From Kaftiobacterium sp035693805 (lineage in GTDB: Bacteria; Sysuimicrobiota; Sysuimicrobiia; Sysuimicrobiales; Kaftiobacteriaceae): a stretch of DNA of 10,544 bases. The stretch's first letter is position 1; the number at the start of each line of letters is the position of its first letter. Shown one piece after another: positions 1 through 6,483 of the stretch. The notes beneath the pieces were generated by a model, which was given only the letters and a program-made list of their open reading frames with translations, had not been told where the DNA came from and ran no database searches. The stretch is taken from NCBI GenBank assembly GCA_035693805.1, contig DASSGA010000240.1, forward strand, positions 1 through 10,544, read 5' to 3'. Both the position numbers and the translations under genes were made by a program.

Positions 1-47
1 GGTCCCCGTTGCCATGCCGTGAACCCCTGCCCTTCCGCCGTTGAACT

Positions 48-69
48 GCCTGCAGGCCTCGCTGCAGGC
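48..69. repeat. hairpin-forming inverted repeat downstream of the PrsW-family gene
   Basis: Arms GCCTGCAG (48-55) and CTGCAGGC (62-69) are perfect complements around a 6-nt loop. There is no T-tract on either side. It could be part of a terminator for the minus-strand protease gene or for a gene to the left of the window; neither is shown. I see no supportable gene in 1-144. Confidence 0.35.
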
Positions 70-124
70 GCTTGCCTACCTCCCATTCCCCATGTGGGCG
101 GAGCAGTCCTGCTGTGCGCGGAGG

Positions 125-138
125 CCAGCCCGGGCTGG
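125..138. repeat. 14-bp perfect palindrome just after the PrsW-family stop
   Basis: CCAGCCCGGGCTGG is fully self-complementary and begins 6 nt beyond the stop codon of the minus-strand protease gene. As a hairpin it would have a short stem with a tight loop and no U-tract, so it is at best a weak terminator component. Confidence 0.3.
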
Positions 139-144
139 TAGATA

Positions 145-831
145 TCATCCCTGCGGGGGCACGCGGCGCGCCTCGTCCAGAGCATGCGCCCGCCGGACAA
201 AGTGCAGGCTGGCCCGCCAGAGGAGGAAGACGAAAGGGATCACGGTGAGCGCGACCCACGTGCCGGTGAAGATGGCGGCGTCATAGGCGGCGTGGCTCGC
301 GGCAGCGAGTAGGACGGCGGCGGCGAGCCACCCCGCGGGCCGGGTTGAGAACTTCGCGACCCCGACGTAGTACCCCATCACCGCCCCGAAGAAGGCGTGC
401 CCGGGGACGGAGAGCGAGGCGCGCAGGATCCCCACCTGGGTCCCGCCCTGGAGCACGTAGGCGACGTTCTCAACCGTGGCGAAGCCCAGCGACGCCGCGA
501 CCCCGTAGAGGATGCCGTCGATCACCTCATCAAAGTGCACGTGGCGGTAGATGGCCAGGAACAGGGCGGTGAACTTGACGACCTCCTCCACGACGCCGAC
601 GATACCCGCGGCGAGGAGGCTTGCCGGCACGAAGGGCTCCGAGATCTCGAGGTCCGCTACGGCGAAGATCCCCGCCTCGATCGCCCCCGCCCCCAGCGCC
701 GCGACGGCGCCGTAGGCGAAGACCCGGCCGACGAGGTGGCGCGGTTCGGGACGCAGGTGGTCGCGCCGGCGGAAATACCACAGCCAGAACGCGCCGGGCG
801 CAATGGCGAGCGTGAGGAGCAGCCAGGCCAT
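145..831 (-). CDS. PrsW-family intramembrane metalloprotease
   Basis: A 228-residue polytopic membrane protein, roughly seven hydrophobic spans. It carries the PrsW/CPBP-type signature: EE-x-x-K at residues 82-86, DGILYG near 105-110, GFATVEN at 116-122, a PGH with following GY at 143-153, and a late histidine at 180. The glutamates and histidines are the expected metal-binding and catalytic residues within the membrane. PrsW in Bacillus cleaves the anti-sigma factor RsiW; the substrate here is unknown and no anti-sigma factor gene is visible nearby. The ATG is preceded by AGGGGAG very close to the start; no better start is seen. It lies 56 bp after a response regulator gene in the same direction and may be co-transcribed. 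Family assignment is firm; the role is not. Confidence 0.92.
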   Translation of the reverse strand: MAWLLLTLAIAPGAFWLWYFRRRDHLRPEPRHLVGRVFAYGAVAALGAGAIEAGIFAVADLEISEPFVPASLLAAGIVGVVEEVVKFTALFLAIYRHVHFDEVIDGILYGVAASLGFATVENVAYVLQGGTQVGILRASLSVPGHAFFGAVMGYYVGVAKFSTRPAGWLAAAVLLAAASHAAYDAAIFTGTWVALTVIPFVFLLWRASLHFVRRAHALDEARRVPPQG

Positions 832-841
832 GCTCCCCTAT

Positions 842-858
842 TCGCCCCGACCGGGCGA
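842..858 (-). terminator. weak terminator-like hairpin between response regulator and protease genes
   Basis: TCGCCC (842-847) and GGGCGA (853-858) form a 6-bp stem with a 5-nt loop, about 30 nt after the response regulator stop on the minus strand. No U-tract follows, so read-through into the protease gene is likely. Confidence 0.3.
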
Positions 859-887
859 TACCCTATGAGGAAACGACGGCTCGCCGG

Positions 888-1565
888 CTACGGCTGGATG
901 AGACCCTTCCGCACGGCGTAGCGCACGAGCAGGCTGCGGTCGTGGAGGTCGAGCTTCTCCATGATGTGCGCGCGGTGGGTCTGAACGGTCTTCACGCTGA
1001 TGAAGAGCCGGTCGGCGATCTGCGAGTTCGTCAAGCCTTCGGCGATGAGCACGAGGATCTCCCGCTCCCGGTCCGTGAGGCCGTCGTACCGCCCCGTACC
1101 CTCGCCGGTGCGCATCCGATCGAGGTAGTCTTGCACGACGCTGCGGGCCACGGCCGGGTAGAGGAATGCCTCCCCGCGGGCGGCGGCGCGCACCGCCTCC
1201 ACGAGGTCCGTGGCCGCGGCGCGCTTCAGCACGTATCCCGCTGCGCCGAGACGGAGCAACTGGAAGACGTAGGATTCCTCCTCGTGCATCGTGAGGATGA
1301 GGACCTGCGTGTCGGGGAGGCTGCGCTTGATCTCCTGCGTCGCCTCGACCCCGTTCATGCGCGGCATGCTGATATCCATCACGACGACGTCGGGGTGCAA
1401 CTGCTTCGCGAGGCGCACGGCCTCCTCGCCGTCCCGTGCCTCGCCGACGACCTCAACGTCCGCCTGCGCGTCCAGGATCATCCGGATGCCCTCGCGCACC
1501 ACGGCATGATCCTCGGCGATCAGCACGCTGATGTCGGTTGCCGGAACAGGAGCCGGTCGCGCCAT
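888..1565 (-). CDS. NarL/FixJ-type response regulator with LuxR HTH
   Basis: A 225-residue two-domain regulator. The receiver domain (about 12-130) has the acidic residue D19, phospho-acceptor D64 in VVMDISMPRMNG, a T/S position near 92 and the conserved K114. The C-terminal LuxR-type helix-turn-helix (about 161-225) contains LTDREREILVLIAEGLTN and the recognition region ISVKTVQTHRAHIMEKL. It should bind DNA as a phosphorylation-dependent dimer. An upstream ATG at 1592 is in frame, but the start at 1565 is chosen because GGAGG sits 6 nt before it and the receiver fold begins soon after. No partner histidine kinase is adjacent, so it is an orphan within this window. The small membrane-protein gene upstream on the same strand ends 117 bp before it. 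Confidence 0.95.
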   Translation of the reverse strand: MARPAPVPATDISVLIAEDHAVVREGIRMILDAQADVEVVGEARDGEEAVRLAKQLHPDVVVMDISMPRMNGVEATQEIKRSLPDTQVLILTMHEEESYVFQLLRLGAAGYVLKRAAATDLVEAVRAAARGEAFLYPAVARSVVQDYLDRMRTGEGTGRYDGLTDREREILVLIAEGLTNSQIADRLFISVKTVQTHRAHIMEKLDLHDRSLLVRYAVRKGLIQP

Positions 1566-1682
1566 GTGGACCCTCCGCGCACAGCGTACCAACCGCGCGC
1601 AGGAGGCGCCTATCGGCTCCGACGCCTATTTTCCGGGTAGGGCGGCGGCCCGATGGGGGAGGGGGCCGGACGGGATCCGCTG

Positions 1683-1832
1683 TTAGATCGGTTCGCTGGC
1701 GTCAAAGGGATCGGTGGCGCGCACCGCGGCTCCCCACAGGCGCAGCAGCGAGAACAGGTAGACGGCGCCCGCAGCGGCCCCGACCACGATGACGGCGGCC
1801 GTGGCCAAGCCGAGCGCCCGCAGCAGTCGCAT
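1683..1832 (-). CDS. small single-span membrane protein (49 aa), function unknown
   Basis: A short gene for a 49-residue protein: a basic N-terminus (MRLLRALG), one hydrophobic helix at about 8-32 rich in Ala/Val/Leu, then a short acidic tail ending in DPFDASEPI. A strong Shine-Dalgarno (AAGAGGAGG) lies 7 nt before the ATG at 1832; an in-frame ATG two codons earlier (1838) is only 1 nt from it and so less likely. Predicted topology is a single-pass inner-membrane protein. It is oriented like, and upstream of, the NarL-type regulator (117 bp gap) and divergent from the VKOR fusion gene. I do not recognise the family. Support is the ribosome-binding site plus the coherent membrane-protein composition. 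Confidence 0.6.
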   Translation of the reverse strand: MRLLRALGLATAAVIVVGAAAGAVYLFSLLRLWGAAVRATDPFDASEPI

Positions 1833-2020
1833 GCTCATGCCTCCTCTTACCCTCATCCTCTCAGAGTGTACCCCCGCGGGACAATCCGGGGATGAACCGA
1901 TTCACGCCCAGATCTGCGGATAGGCCGCCGGTGAGCATCCGGCGAAAATCGGATTGTGACCGGATGGCGCCTTTGGACCGCGCCCGGGAGGATGGGACTA
2001 GCCGCGAGCGGAGGTGGAGG

Positions 2021-2857
2021 ATGGTACGGGCAAAATCCCAGACGCGCGCCCAGGAGCGACGGGAACCGCACCTCTGGCTCCTGGCCTTGTCTGCGGCGGG
2101 GCTCCTGATCAGCGTCTATCTCACATGGGCACGCGCCGCGAAGGTCTCAGTGTACTGCCTGGTGGGCAGCGGGTGTGACATCGTCCAGTCCAGTCGTTAC
2201 GCCGCGGCCTTCGGCATCCCCGTCGCGCTGCTGGGCGTGCTCTACTATGGCGCCCTCTTCGTGCTCGCCGCCCGCCCGATGGCGCCTGAGCGGCGCTTCG
2301 CGCTCGCCCTCCCCCTCGCCGCCGCGGGCGTCGGTTCGTCAACGGTGTTCACCGTCGTTCAGCAGGTAAGCCTCCGCGTCACGTGCTTCCTGTGCCTCGT
2401 GTCCGCGGCCCTGACCCTGGCCATCGCGATCGTGCTGCTCGCCGGGCGGCCCCGCCGCCTCCGCTGGACCGTGTGGAGCGCGAGCGCAGCCGCGCTGCTC
2501 GCCGCGGTGGTGTTTCTCGCCGGCGGCTACGCTGCGTCACGGCCCATCTCGGCAGAGCAGGCCTACGCCGCCGGATTGGCCCGGCACCTCACGGCGGAAG
2601 GGGTGAAGATGTACGGCGCCTACTGGTGTCCGGCCTGCAACACCCAGAAAGCGCTGTTCGGCACGGCGGCGGCCCTGCTGCCGTACATCGAGTGCGACGC
2701 GAGATCCCCGATCGGCCAGCCGGGCGTGTGCGTCGCGGCGCGGATCCGCGCCTTCCCAACCTGGGAGATCAAGGGGCAACGGTACGAGGGCGTGCTTTCG
2801 CTGGAGCAGCTCGCGGAGATGACGGGATACCAGTCTCCGCCCCCGGAGCAGCCGTGA
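2021..2857 (+). CDS. VKOR-family disulfide-forming protein fused to a thioredoxin-like domain
   Basis: A 278-residue fusion. The membrane part (about 18-170) is a bacterial VKOR homologue: loop cysteines C46 and C52 and the quinone-proximal CxxC at C122-C125 (TCFLC). The C-terminal part (about 175-278) is a periplasmic thioredoxin-like domain with active site CPAC (203-206) and a cis-proline at FPTW (245-248); extra cysteines C225 and C237 may make a structural disulfide. In this family the VKOR part oxidises the thioredoxin domain and passes electrons to quinone, replacing DsbB plus DsbA. The frame is open from an ATG at 1892, but the start at 2021 is chosen because GAGGTGGAGG precedes it and the upstream residues look non-coding. 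It is transcribed opposite to the redox operon. The assignment is firm; its clients are unknown. Confidence 0.93.
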   Translation: MVRAKSQTRAQERREPHLWLLALSAAGLLISVYLTWARAAKVSVYCLVGSGCDIVQSSRYAAAFGIPVALLGVLYYGALFVLAARPMAPERRFALALPLAAAGVGSSTVFTVVQQVSLRVTCFLCLVSAALTLAIAIVLLAGRPRRLRWTVWSASAAALLAAVVFLAGGYAASRPISAEQAYAAGLARHLTAEGVKMYGAYWCPACNTQKALFGTAAALLPYIECDARSPIGQPGVCVAARIRAFPTWEIKGQRYEGVLSLEQLAEMTGYQSPPPEQP

Positions 2858-2947
2858 AATCGGGCACCAGCCTGATGGCCCCGGGCCCGCATCTGCAGTA
2901 GAACTGATGAGGGGGACGATGTCGATCCAGGCCCCCGCAGGCTCTCG

Positions 2948-3310
2948 ATGGACCCTAGGACGACTGACATCCCGAACGACCACGCGGCGATCTGCGGCCT
3001 GTACTGGGAGGGAAGCGCCTGGTACGCGACCTTCGGCGCGACATGCGCCTCCCAGGGGGACGCCGGTCTCGTGAAGATCTGCCCCGTTTATACCTGCGCG
3101 AGGGAGCATGGCGTGGAGCACTGCGGTGTCTGCCCCGAGTTCCCGTGCATCTTGCTGGTCCACATGGCGGCGCAAACGGGCCATGGGGACCAGCGCATCG
3201 CCTCGGCCGCCCTGCGGGGGGAGCTGGGGAACGATCTGTGGGTGGCGTGGGCCCGGGAGCAGCGGACGTGGGTCGGAGCCTATTGCCCGCTGCGCAGCGT
3301 CAACCGCTGA
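2948..3310 (+). CDS. DUF3795-like cysteine-rich protein
   Basis: A 120-residue soluble protein with seven to eight cysteines. The segment from 45 to 67, CPVYTC followed by EHGVEHCGVCPEFPC, matches the hallmark of DUF3795 proteins, which resemble zinc- or iron-sulfur-binding cysteine clusters of unknown function. C16 in ICGLY fits the N-terminal motif, but the next positions, normally CGLYC..C, read CGLYWEGSAW, so one or two expected cysteines are missing. C33, C45, C50, C59, C62, C67 and C113 remain. The ATG at 2948 has only a weak upstream AGG. It follows the VKOR fusion by 90 bp and precedes an unknown gene by 11 bp, so the latter two are probably co-transcribed. Family call is from motif recognition; function is unknown. 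Confidence 0.75.
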   Translation: MDPRTTDIPNDHAAICGLYWEGSAWYATFGATCASQGDAGLVKICPVYTCAREHGVEHCGVCPEFPCILLVHMAAQTGHGDQRIASAALRGELGNDLWVAWAREQRTWVGAYCPLRSVNR

Positions 3311-3321
3311 GGAGGCGCACC

Positions 3322-3627
3322 ATGGCCGGTGACCGATACGTCAGGCGAGTGTCCTCGGAAGAGGCGCGCGAGGACTTCGTGCTGGTCCTGAAGGACCGCC
3401 TCGACTTCTTCCCGCCGGTGGCTACCCCGTTCCACATCGTGCACGAAGGCCGGCGGTTCCGCGCCCGTGTGACCGCCGTTCCGTGCGAGTGCCGGGGACC
3501 GGAGCTTCCCCACGAGCACTACCGCATCCACTGGACCGGCCTGCGCGCCGGCGATCGGGTCTCGCTGTTGCGCGATCCAACCCGCAGCACATACGTCGCG
3601 CTCATCGAGCGTCGGCACGCCGCCTGA
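3322..3627 (+). CDS. conserved-looking small protein of unknown function (101 aa)
   Basis: A 101-residue soluble protein with no signal peptide or membrane helix. The start at 3322 has a good GGAGG 7 nt upstream, only 11 bp after the DUF3795-like stop, so the pair look like one transcript. The middle contains PCECRGPELPHEHYRIHW (54-71), with C55, C57, H64, H66 and H70 forming a plausible metal-binding set, followed by a GLRAGDRV turn typical of small beta-barrel folds. I do not recognise the family. The same frame is open much further upstream, but that part overlaps the DUF3795-like gene and lacks a ribosome-binding site. It ends 13 bp before the convergent methyltransferase gene. Confidence 0.7.
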   Translation: MAGDRYVRRVSSEEAREDFVLVLKDRLDFFPPVATPFHIVHEGRRFRARVTAVPCECRGPELPHEHYRIHWTGLRAGDRVSLLRDPTRSTYVALIERRHAA

Positions 3628-3640
3628 CGTTCACGCCGCC

Positions 3641-4369
3641 TCAGTCGCCGCGAGGTCGGAATACCGCCCAGTACGCAGCGCCCGGGCCGGCCTGCCGCAC
3701 GAAGGCCAAGCCCGCGTCATCACCCTTCTCCCGCAGTGCGGGAAGCGAGATGAAATCAGGATCGATGAGCAGTTCGCCGACGATGAGCCTGCCGGTCGGC
3801 TTCAAGACCCGCCGGAGCTCGCGCAGCGCGGCTGCCGCATCAGGCACTTCTCCCAGGACCCCGATCAGGTAGGCGGCGTCAAACGTCCGAGCGGGATACG
3901 GGAGGCTCTGTGCATCCCCCTGTCGGGGCACGATGTTGGTGAGGCCCGATCTCGCGGCCCGGCGCAGCAGACGATCCAGCATCGCCTGCTGCACGTCGAG
4001 GACGTCGAGCACCCCGTCGGGCCGGAGCGCGGCTGCGATGGCCTGAGCATGCACGCCCACGCCGGGACCGATTTCCAGGATGCGTTCTCCCCTGCGAGGC
4101 TCCAGGATCCGCCGAAGATTCTTAGGTGAATGCGGGCCTCGCGGCAGCAGGAGGAACCACCACATGTAGGAAGGCAGGGGAACCGGCGACCTGCGGCTCC
4201 ACCCTCTGCCCACCGCATCCGTGCCCAACGCCACCACGGCACTAGCGGCGGCCCACCGCCATTCGCCCAGAGCCAGCATGGCGAGCGTCAGCACCCACGC
4301 GGCGAGCTCTATGAGGAAGACGGTGGTTCTCACGACGACCCAGGCGTTAGACGCCGGAGAAGAGTTCAT
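3641..4369 (-). CDS. membrane-anchored SAM-dependent methyltransferase (UbiE/class I type)
   Basis: A 242-residue protein. The N-terminal 60 residues hold two hydrophobic helices (about 11-33 and 38-52), followed by a class I methyltransferase domain: SAM-binding motif I ILEIGPGVGVHA (97-108), the acidic residue region VLDVLDVQQAM (120-130), QGDAQSLPY (150-158), FDAAYLIGVLGEV (163-175) and RELRRVLKPTGRLIVGE (183-199). These resemble UbiE/MenG-like enzymes, but the substrate cannot be told. The start at 4369 is preferred over an in-frame ATG at 4462, which lies inside the CcdA-like gene. The gene starts 26 bp after that gene and is the last of the apparent ten-gene operon. A lipid or quinone substrate would fit the membrane anchor; this is inference. 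Confidence 0.88.
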   Translation of the reverse strand: MNSSPASNAWVVVRTTVFLIELAAWVLTLAMLALGEWRWAAASAVVALGTDAVGRGWSRRSPVPLPSYMWWFLLLPRGPHSPKNLRRILEPRRGERILEIGPGVGVHAQAIAAALRPDGVLDVLDVQQAMLDRLLRRAARSGLTNIVPRQGDAQSLPYPARTFDAAYLIGVLGEVPDAAAALRELRRVLKPTGRLIVGELLIDPDFISLPALREKGDDAGLAFVRQAGPGAAYWAVFRPRGD

Positions 4370-4395
4370 CGCGGCCGCCCGCTCTCTGTGACCGC

Positions 4396-5076
4396 TCAGG
4401 TCGTCATCAGGATGAAGAAGCCGAGCACGATCGCCACGCCCCCGAGGATCGCTTTGGCCCAACCCTTATTGGGCAGATACCAGTGGCCGATCTGGTTGAG
4501 GGTGCGCCGGTTGGCGACCGCGGCCAGCAGCGCGACGAGCGGGGCGATGAAGGCGACGTTGTAGAGCAGCAGGTAGCCGAGGCGGCTCGGCAGCGGCTCG
4601 CGCGCAAGCAGCCCGAGGATACCGAGGTAGATCGCCCCGCTGCAGGGCACCGTGCACAGGCCGACGAGCCCTCCGGCGAGAAACAGTCCGGCCGGGGTGG
4701 TGCGCGACAGCGCTCGCCGCACCGCGCCGTGAAAGCGAGGCGGCATCCCCAACCTCCACCCCCACCCGGGGAGGACGGCGTCCTTCACCATCCACAATCC
4801 GAGGATCACGACGACGAGGCCCATCAATCGCACGGGCAGGTGCGTCCGGGTGAGGAACGAGACGGCCGACAGGATCCCCAGACCGAGGAGCACGTACGTC
4901 GTGAACATCCCGACGACGTAGGCCCCCCCGACCCGCCACAGGCGCGGCTGCGCCTGTCCCAGAGCCACCCCGGCCATCAGCAGCGCGACGAGCGATATGA
5001 GGACGCTGAACGCGCACGGGTTGAGGCCGTCCAGTACGCCGCTGACGACGATGGAAGAGAACGTCAGTGTGGTCAC
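4396..5076 (-). CDS. CcdA/DsbD-type transmembrane thiol-electron transporter
   Basis: A 226-residue polytopic protein with about six membrane helices. The two redox cysteines expected of the family are present: C21 in GLNPCAFSVL in the first helix and C145 in CTVPCSGAIYLGIL in the fourth, with an additional C141. CcdA/DsbD proteins take electrons from cytoplasmic thioredoxin and reduce extracytoplasmic thioredoxin-like partners, for example in cytochrome c maturation or metal-site assembly. The start is a GTG whose GTGA overlaps the TGA stop of the cupredoxin gene, with GAGGTGG upstream, so translation is probably coupled. The membrane-anchored selenothioredoxin encoded three genes upstream is the natural electron acceptor. 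Whether it serves haem, copper or general thiol reduction is not shown. Confidence 0.93.
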   Translation of the reverse strand: MTTLTFSSIVVSGVLDGLNPCAFSVLISLVALLMAGVALGQAQPRLWRVGGAYVVGMFTTYVLLGLGILSAVSFLTRTHLPVRLMGLVVVILGLWMVKDAVLPGWGWRLGMPPRFHGAVRRALSRTTPAGLFLAGGLVGLCTVPCSGAIYLGILGLLAREPLPSRLGYLLLYNVAFIAPLVALLAAVANRRTLNQIGHWYLPNKGWAKAILGGVAIVLGFFILMTT

Positions 5077-5522
5077 CCGACCACCTCGAGCACGCCCCGC
5101 ATCGACGGACTACTCTTGCCGCCGCAGCAGATGTCGCAGTAGAACTCGTACCGCCCGGCCGGCAGGATCCCCAGCGTCACCGTCTCCTGGGATCGTGGCG
5201 CGATGCGCACGTCGACGTTCAGGGCCTCGATGCGGAACTGATGCCAACCGCCGCCATCCATGTGGAGCGGGTTGTCGGGGTTGACGAAGATCAGCGTCAC
5301 CTCACGCCCGGCGCGGGCCCGCAGCTGTGAGGGCTCGAATCCCGCCATGCTGATGACCACCCTCTGCGCACCATCAGGGATCGGGGCGCGGGCAACTGGC
5401 AGGCGGAACGGCATGGACGCCAGGAAGACCGCGGCCGCGAGGATGGCCAGTGCGGCCAGGGAGAACCAGAACACCCTGCGTCGCTGGGTGCGTGTTGCCT
5501 TCGGATCCGGTTTCGTGTTCAT
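5073..5522 (-). CDS. membrane-anchored cupredoxin-like protein with CxxCC motif
   Basis: A 149-residue protein: cytoplasmic basic N-terminus, one membrane anchor (about 17-37) and an extracytoplasmic cupredoxin-type beta-sandwich (about 50-149). The ligand loop reads FYCDICCGGKSSPSM, giving C129, C132, C133 and M141, with H87 and H94 upstream in LHMDGGGWHQF. C129 and C133 have the CxxxC spacing of CuA and related purple-copper sites, but the CuA histidine four residues later is a serine (S137), so it is not a standard CuA domain. Start chosen at 5522, with GGGGGAG upstream, rather than an in-frame ATG at 5564 inside the previous gene. It starts 10 bp after the CC/HH membrane protein and overlaps the CcdA-like gene by 4 nt. 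Probable copper binding; partner unknown. Confidence 0.87.
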   Translation of the reverse strand: MNTKPDPKATRTQRRRVFWFSLAALAILAAAVFLASMPFRLPVARAPIPDGAQRVVISMAGFEPSQLRARAGREVTLIFVNPDNPLHMDGGGWHQFRIEALNVDVRIAPRSQETVTLGILPAGRYEFYCDICCGGKSSPSMRGVLEVVG

Positions 5523-5532
5523 GTCTCCCCCG

Positions 5533-6009
5533 TCAGTGACAGACCGCCGCCGCTGCCCTGGCATGCCGCAGAGCCCGCAGCATCAAGACGATACCCGCGA
5601 CGTTAGCGGCCAGACTCAGCGCCACCACGTATGCCTTGTACTGGATGAGGAAGGTCGCGGCGGCGGACAGTCCGATGAACGGCACGACGTCGGCCAGGTG
5701 GTGCAGGCAGCAGGCCACCATGGCAGTCGTCGATGTGGCGGTTCCCCCCGCCGCGACCGCCGCCCCGGCCCGGTCACCCCGGATCGCCTGCCGGACGTGG
5801 GAGTAGAGGCCCATCTGCGTCCCAAAACCGACCGCCACCAGAGCAATGAACCACAGGTCCGAGCGCCACTGGGATAGGAGGTGGGACCATGAACGGGACG
5901 ACAGACCGATGATGAGGCTGTAGCCTGAGGCCAGGAGCCCCGCGGACAGCAGGCCGATCTGGACCGCGCGCGTGTTGAAGTGCGGCCGCGCGAGGACGAT
6001 CGTGCTCAC
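5533..6009 (-). CDS. polytopic membrane protein with intramembrane CC-x-HH motif, function unknown
   Basis: A 158-residue protein with about four membrane helices (roughly 14-36, 52-71, 94-122 and 125-146). The third helical region contains MVACCLHHLADVVPFIGL, placing C100, C101, H103 and H104 in or at the membrane, a striking soft-metal or redox ligand set. A GTG at 6009 forms a GTGA overlap with the previous gene's stop and has GGTGG 5 nt upstream, so it is preferred to an in-frame GTG at 6018. Ten bases separate it from the cupredoxin gene. I recognise the CC-HH membrane type as one seen beside cupredoxin and CcdA-like genes, but know of no assigned function. Metal transport or metal delivery to the cupredoxin is an inference from motif and neighbours. 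Confidence 0.83.
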   Translation of the reverse strand: MSTIVLARPHFNTRAVQIGLLSAGLLASGYSLIIGLSSRSWSHLLSQWRSDLWFIALVAVGFGTQMGLYSHVRQAIRGDRAGAAVAAGGTATSTTAMVACCLHHLADVVPFIGLSAAATFLIQYKAYVVALSLAANVAGIVLMLRALRHARAAAAVCH

Positions 6010-6473
6010 GGCGCCCACCGGAATGTGCGGACGGCCACACCCGCGATGGTCTTGATCGCCAGCTCCACGGGCTGCCCCGCGTCCACCTTGGGGAAGATCA
6101 GTACTCCCGACCGATGATGGCTGTCATCAGAGGTGCTGACCCAGCGCAGGGCCTTGAAACTCCTGCTGCCCGCGCGCAGCTCGCTCAGCGCCACCAGATC
6201 GTACCCCGATAGATCGACGCTGTGCGTATTCATCGCCACGAGGAACACACTGTATCGCTCGGGTTCATACGCGGCCGCGCCCGGTCCGCCGAACGTCACC
6301 TCGATCTCGACGCCCCCCTCACCCTGGTCACGCTGCACGTTCCCGGGCGGCGCCTGGGCCGCCGTCGCGGGCCGGGTCGCCTCGGGCGCGTCTGAAGGTC
6401 GCAGCGCCACGAGGTAGATCCCGGCGAACACCGCCGCGCCGATCAGAACCGCCCCAATCACCACACGCATCAT
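6006..6473 (-). CDS. membrane-anchored beta-rich extracytoplasmic protein, function unknown
   Basis: A 155-residue protein with an N-terminal hydrophobic segment (about 3-23, uncleaved anchor or signal), a proline/alanine/glutamine-rich linker (25-53) and a beta-rich domain (about 54-155) ending TFRWAP. The domain shows MNTHSVDLSGYDLVALSEL (81-99) and DDSHHRSGVLIFP (116-128), with H84, H119 and H120 as possible metal ligands. There are no cysteines. The ATG pair at 6473/6470 follows GGAGGGACG; an in-frame ATG at 6521 falls in the thioredoxin gene and is rejected. The 4-nt stop/start overlap with the next gene suggests coupled translation. I do not recognise a named family; an immunoglobulin-like fold and a copper-handling role are guesses from composition and context. 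Confidence 0.8.
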   Translation of the reverse strand: MMRVVIGAVLIGAAVFAGIYLVALRPSDAPEATRPATAAQAPPGNVQRDQGEGGVEIEVTFGGPGAAAYEPERYSVFLVAMNTHSVDLSGYDLVALSELRAGSRSFKALRWVSTSDDSHHRSGVLIFPKVDAGQPVELAIKTIAGVAVRTFRWAP

Positions 6474-6483
6474 CGTCCCTCCG

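Noticed and set aside
41..286. A small plus-strand gene at the left edge
   Set aside because: Mostly antisense to the protease C-terminus, with Arg/Ala-rich translation and no ribosome-binding site.
942..1640. A long plus-strand open frame opposite the NarL-type regulator
   Set aside because: Shadow of the regulator gene; His/Asp/Val-rich translation without family motifs.
1974..2010. A sigma-70 promoter (TTGGAC near 1974) for the VKOR fusion
   Set aside because: No acceptable -10 hexamer at 16-18 bp spacing could be found, so it is not listed.
3043..3321. N-terminal extension of the 101-residue unknown protein
   Set aside because: This part overlaps the DUF3795-like gene in another frame, and a good GGAGG sits before the ATG at 3322.
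4483..5142. A plus-strand frame opposite the CcdA-like gene
   Set aside because: Highly charged, Arg/Gln/Glu-rich translation is the mirror of membrane-helix codons; no start signal.
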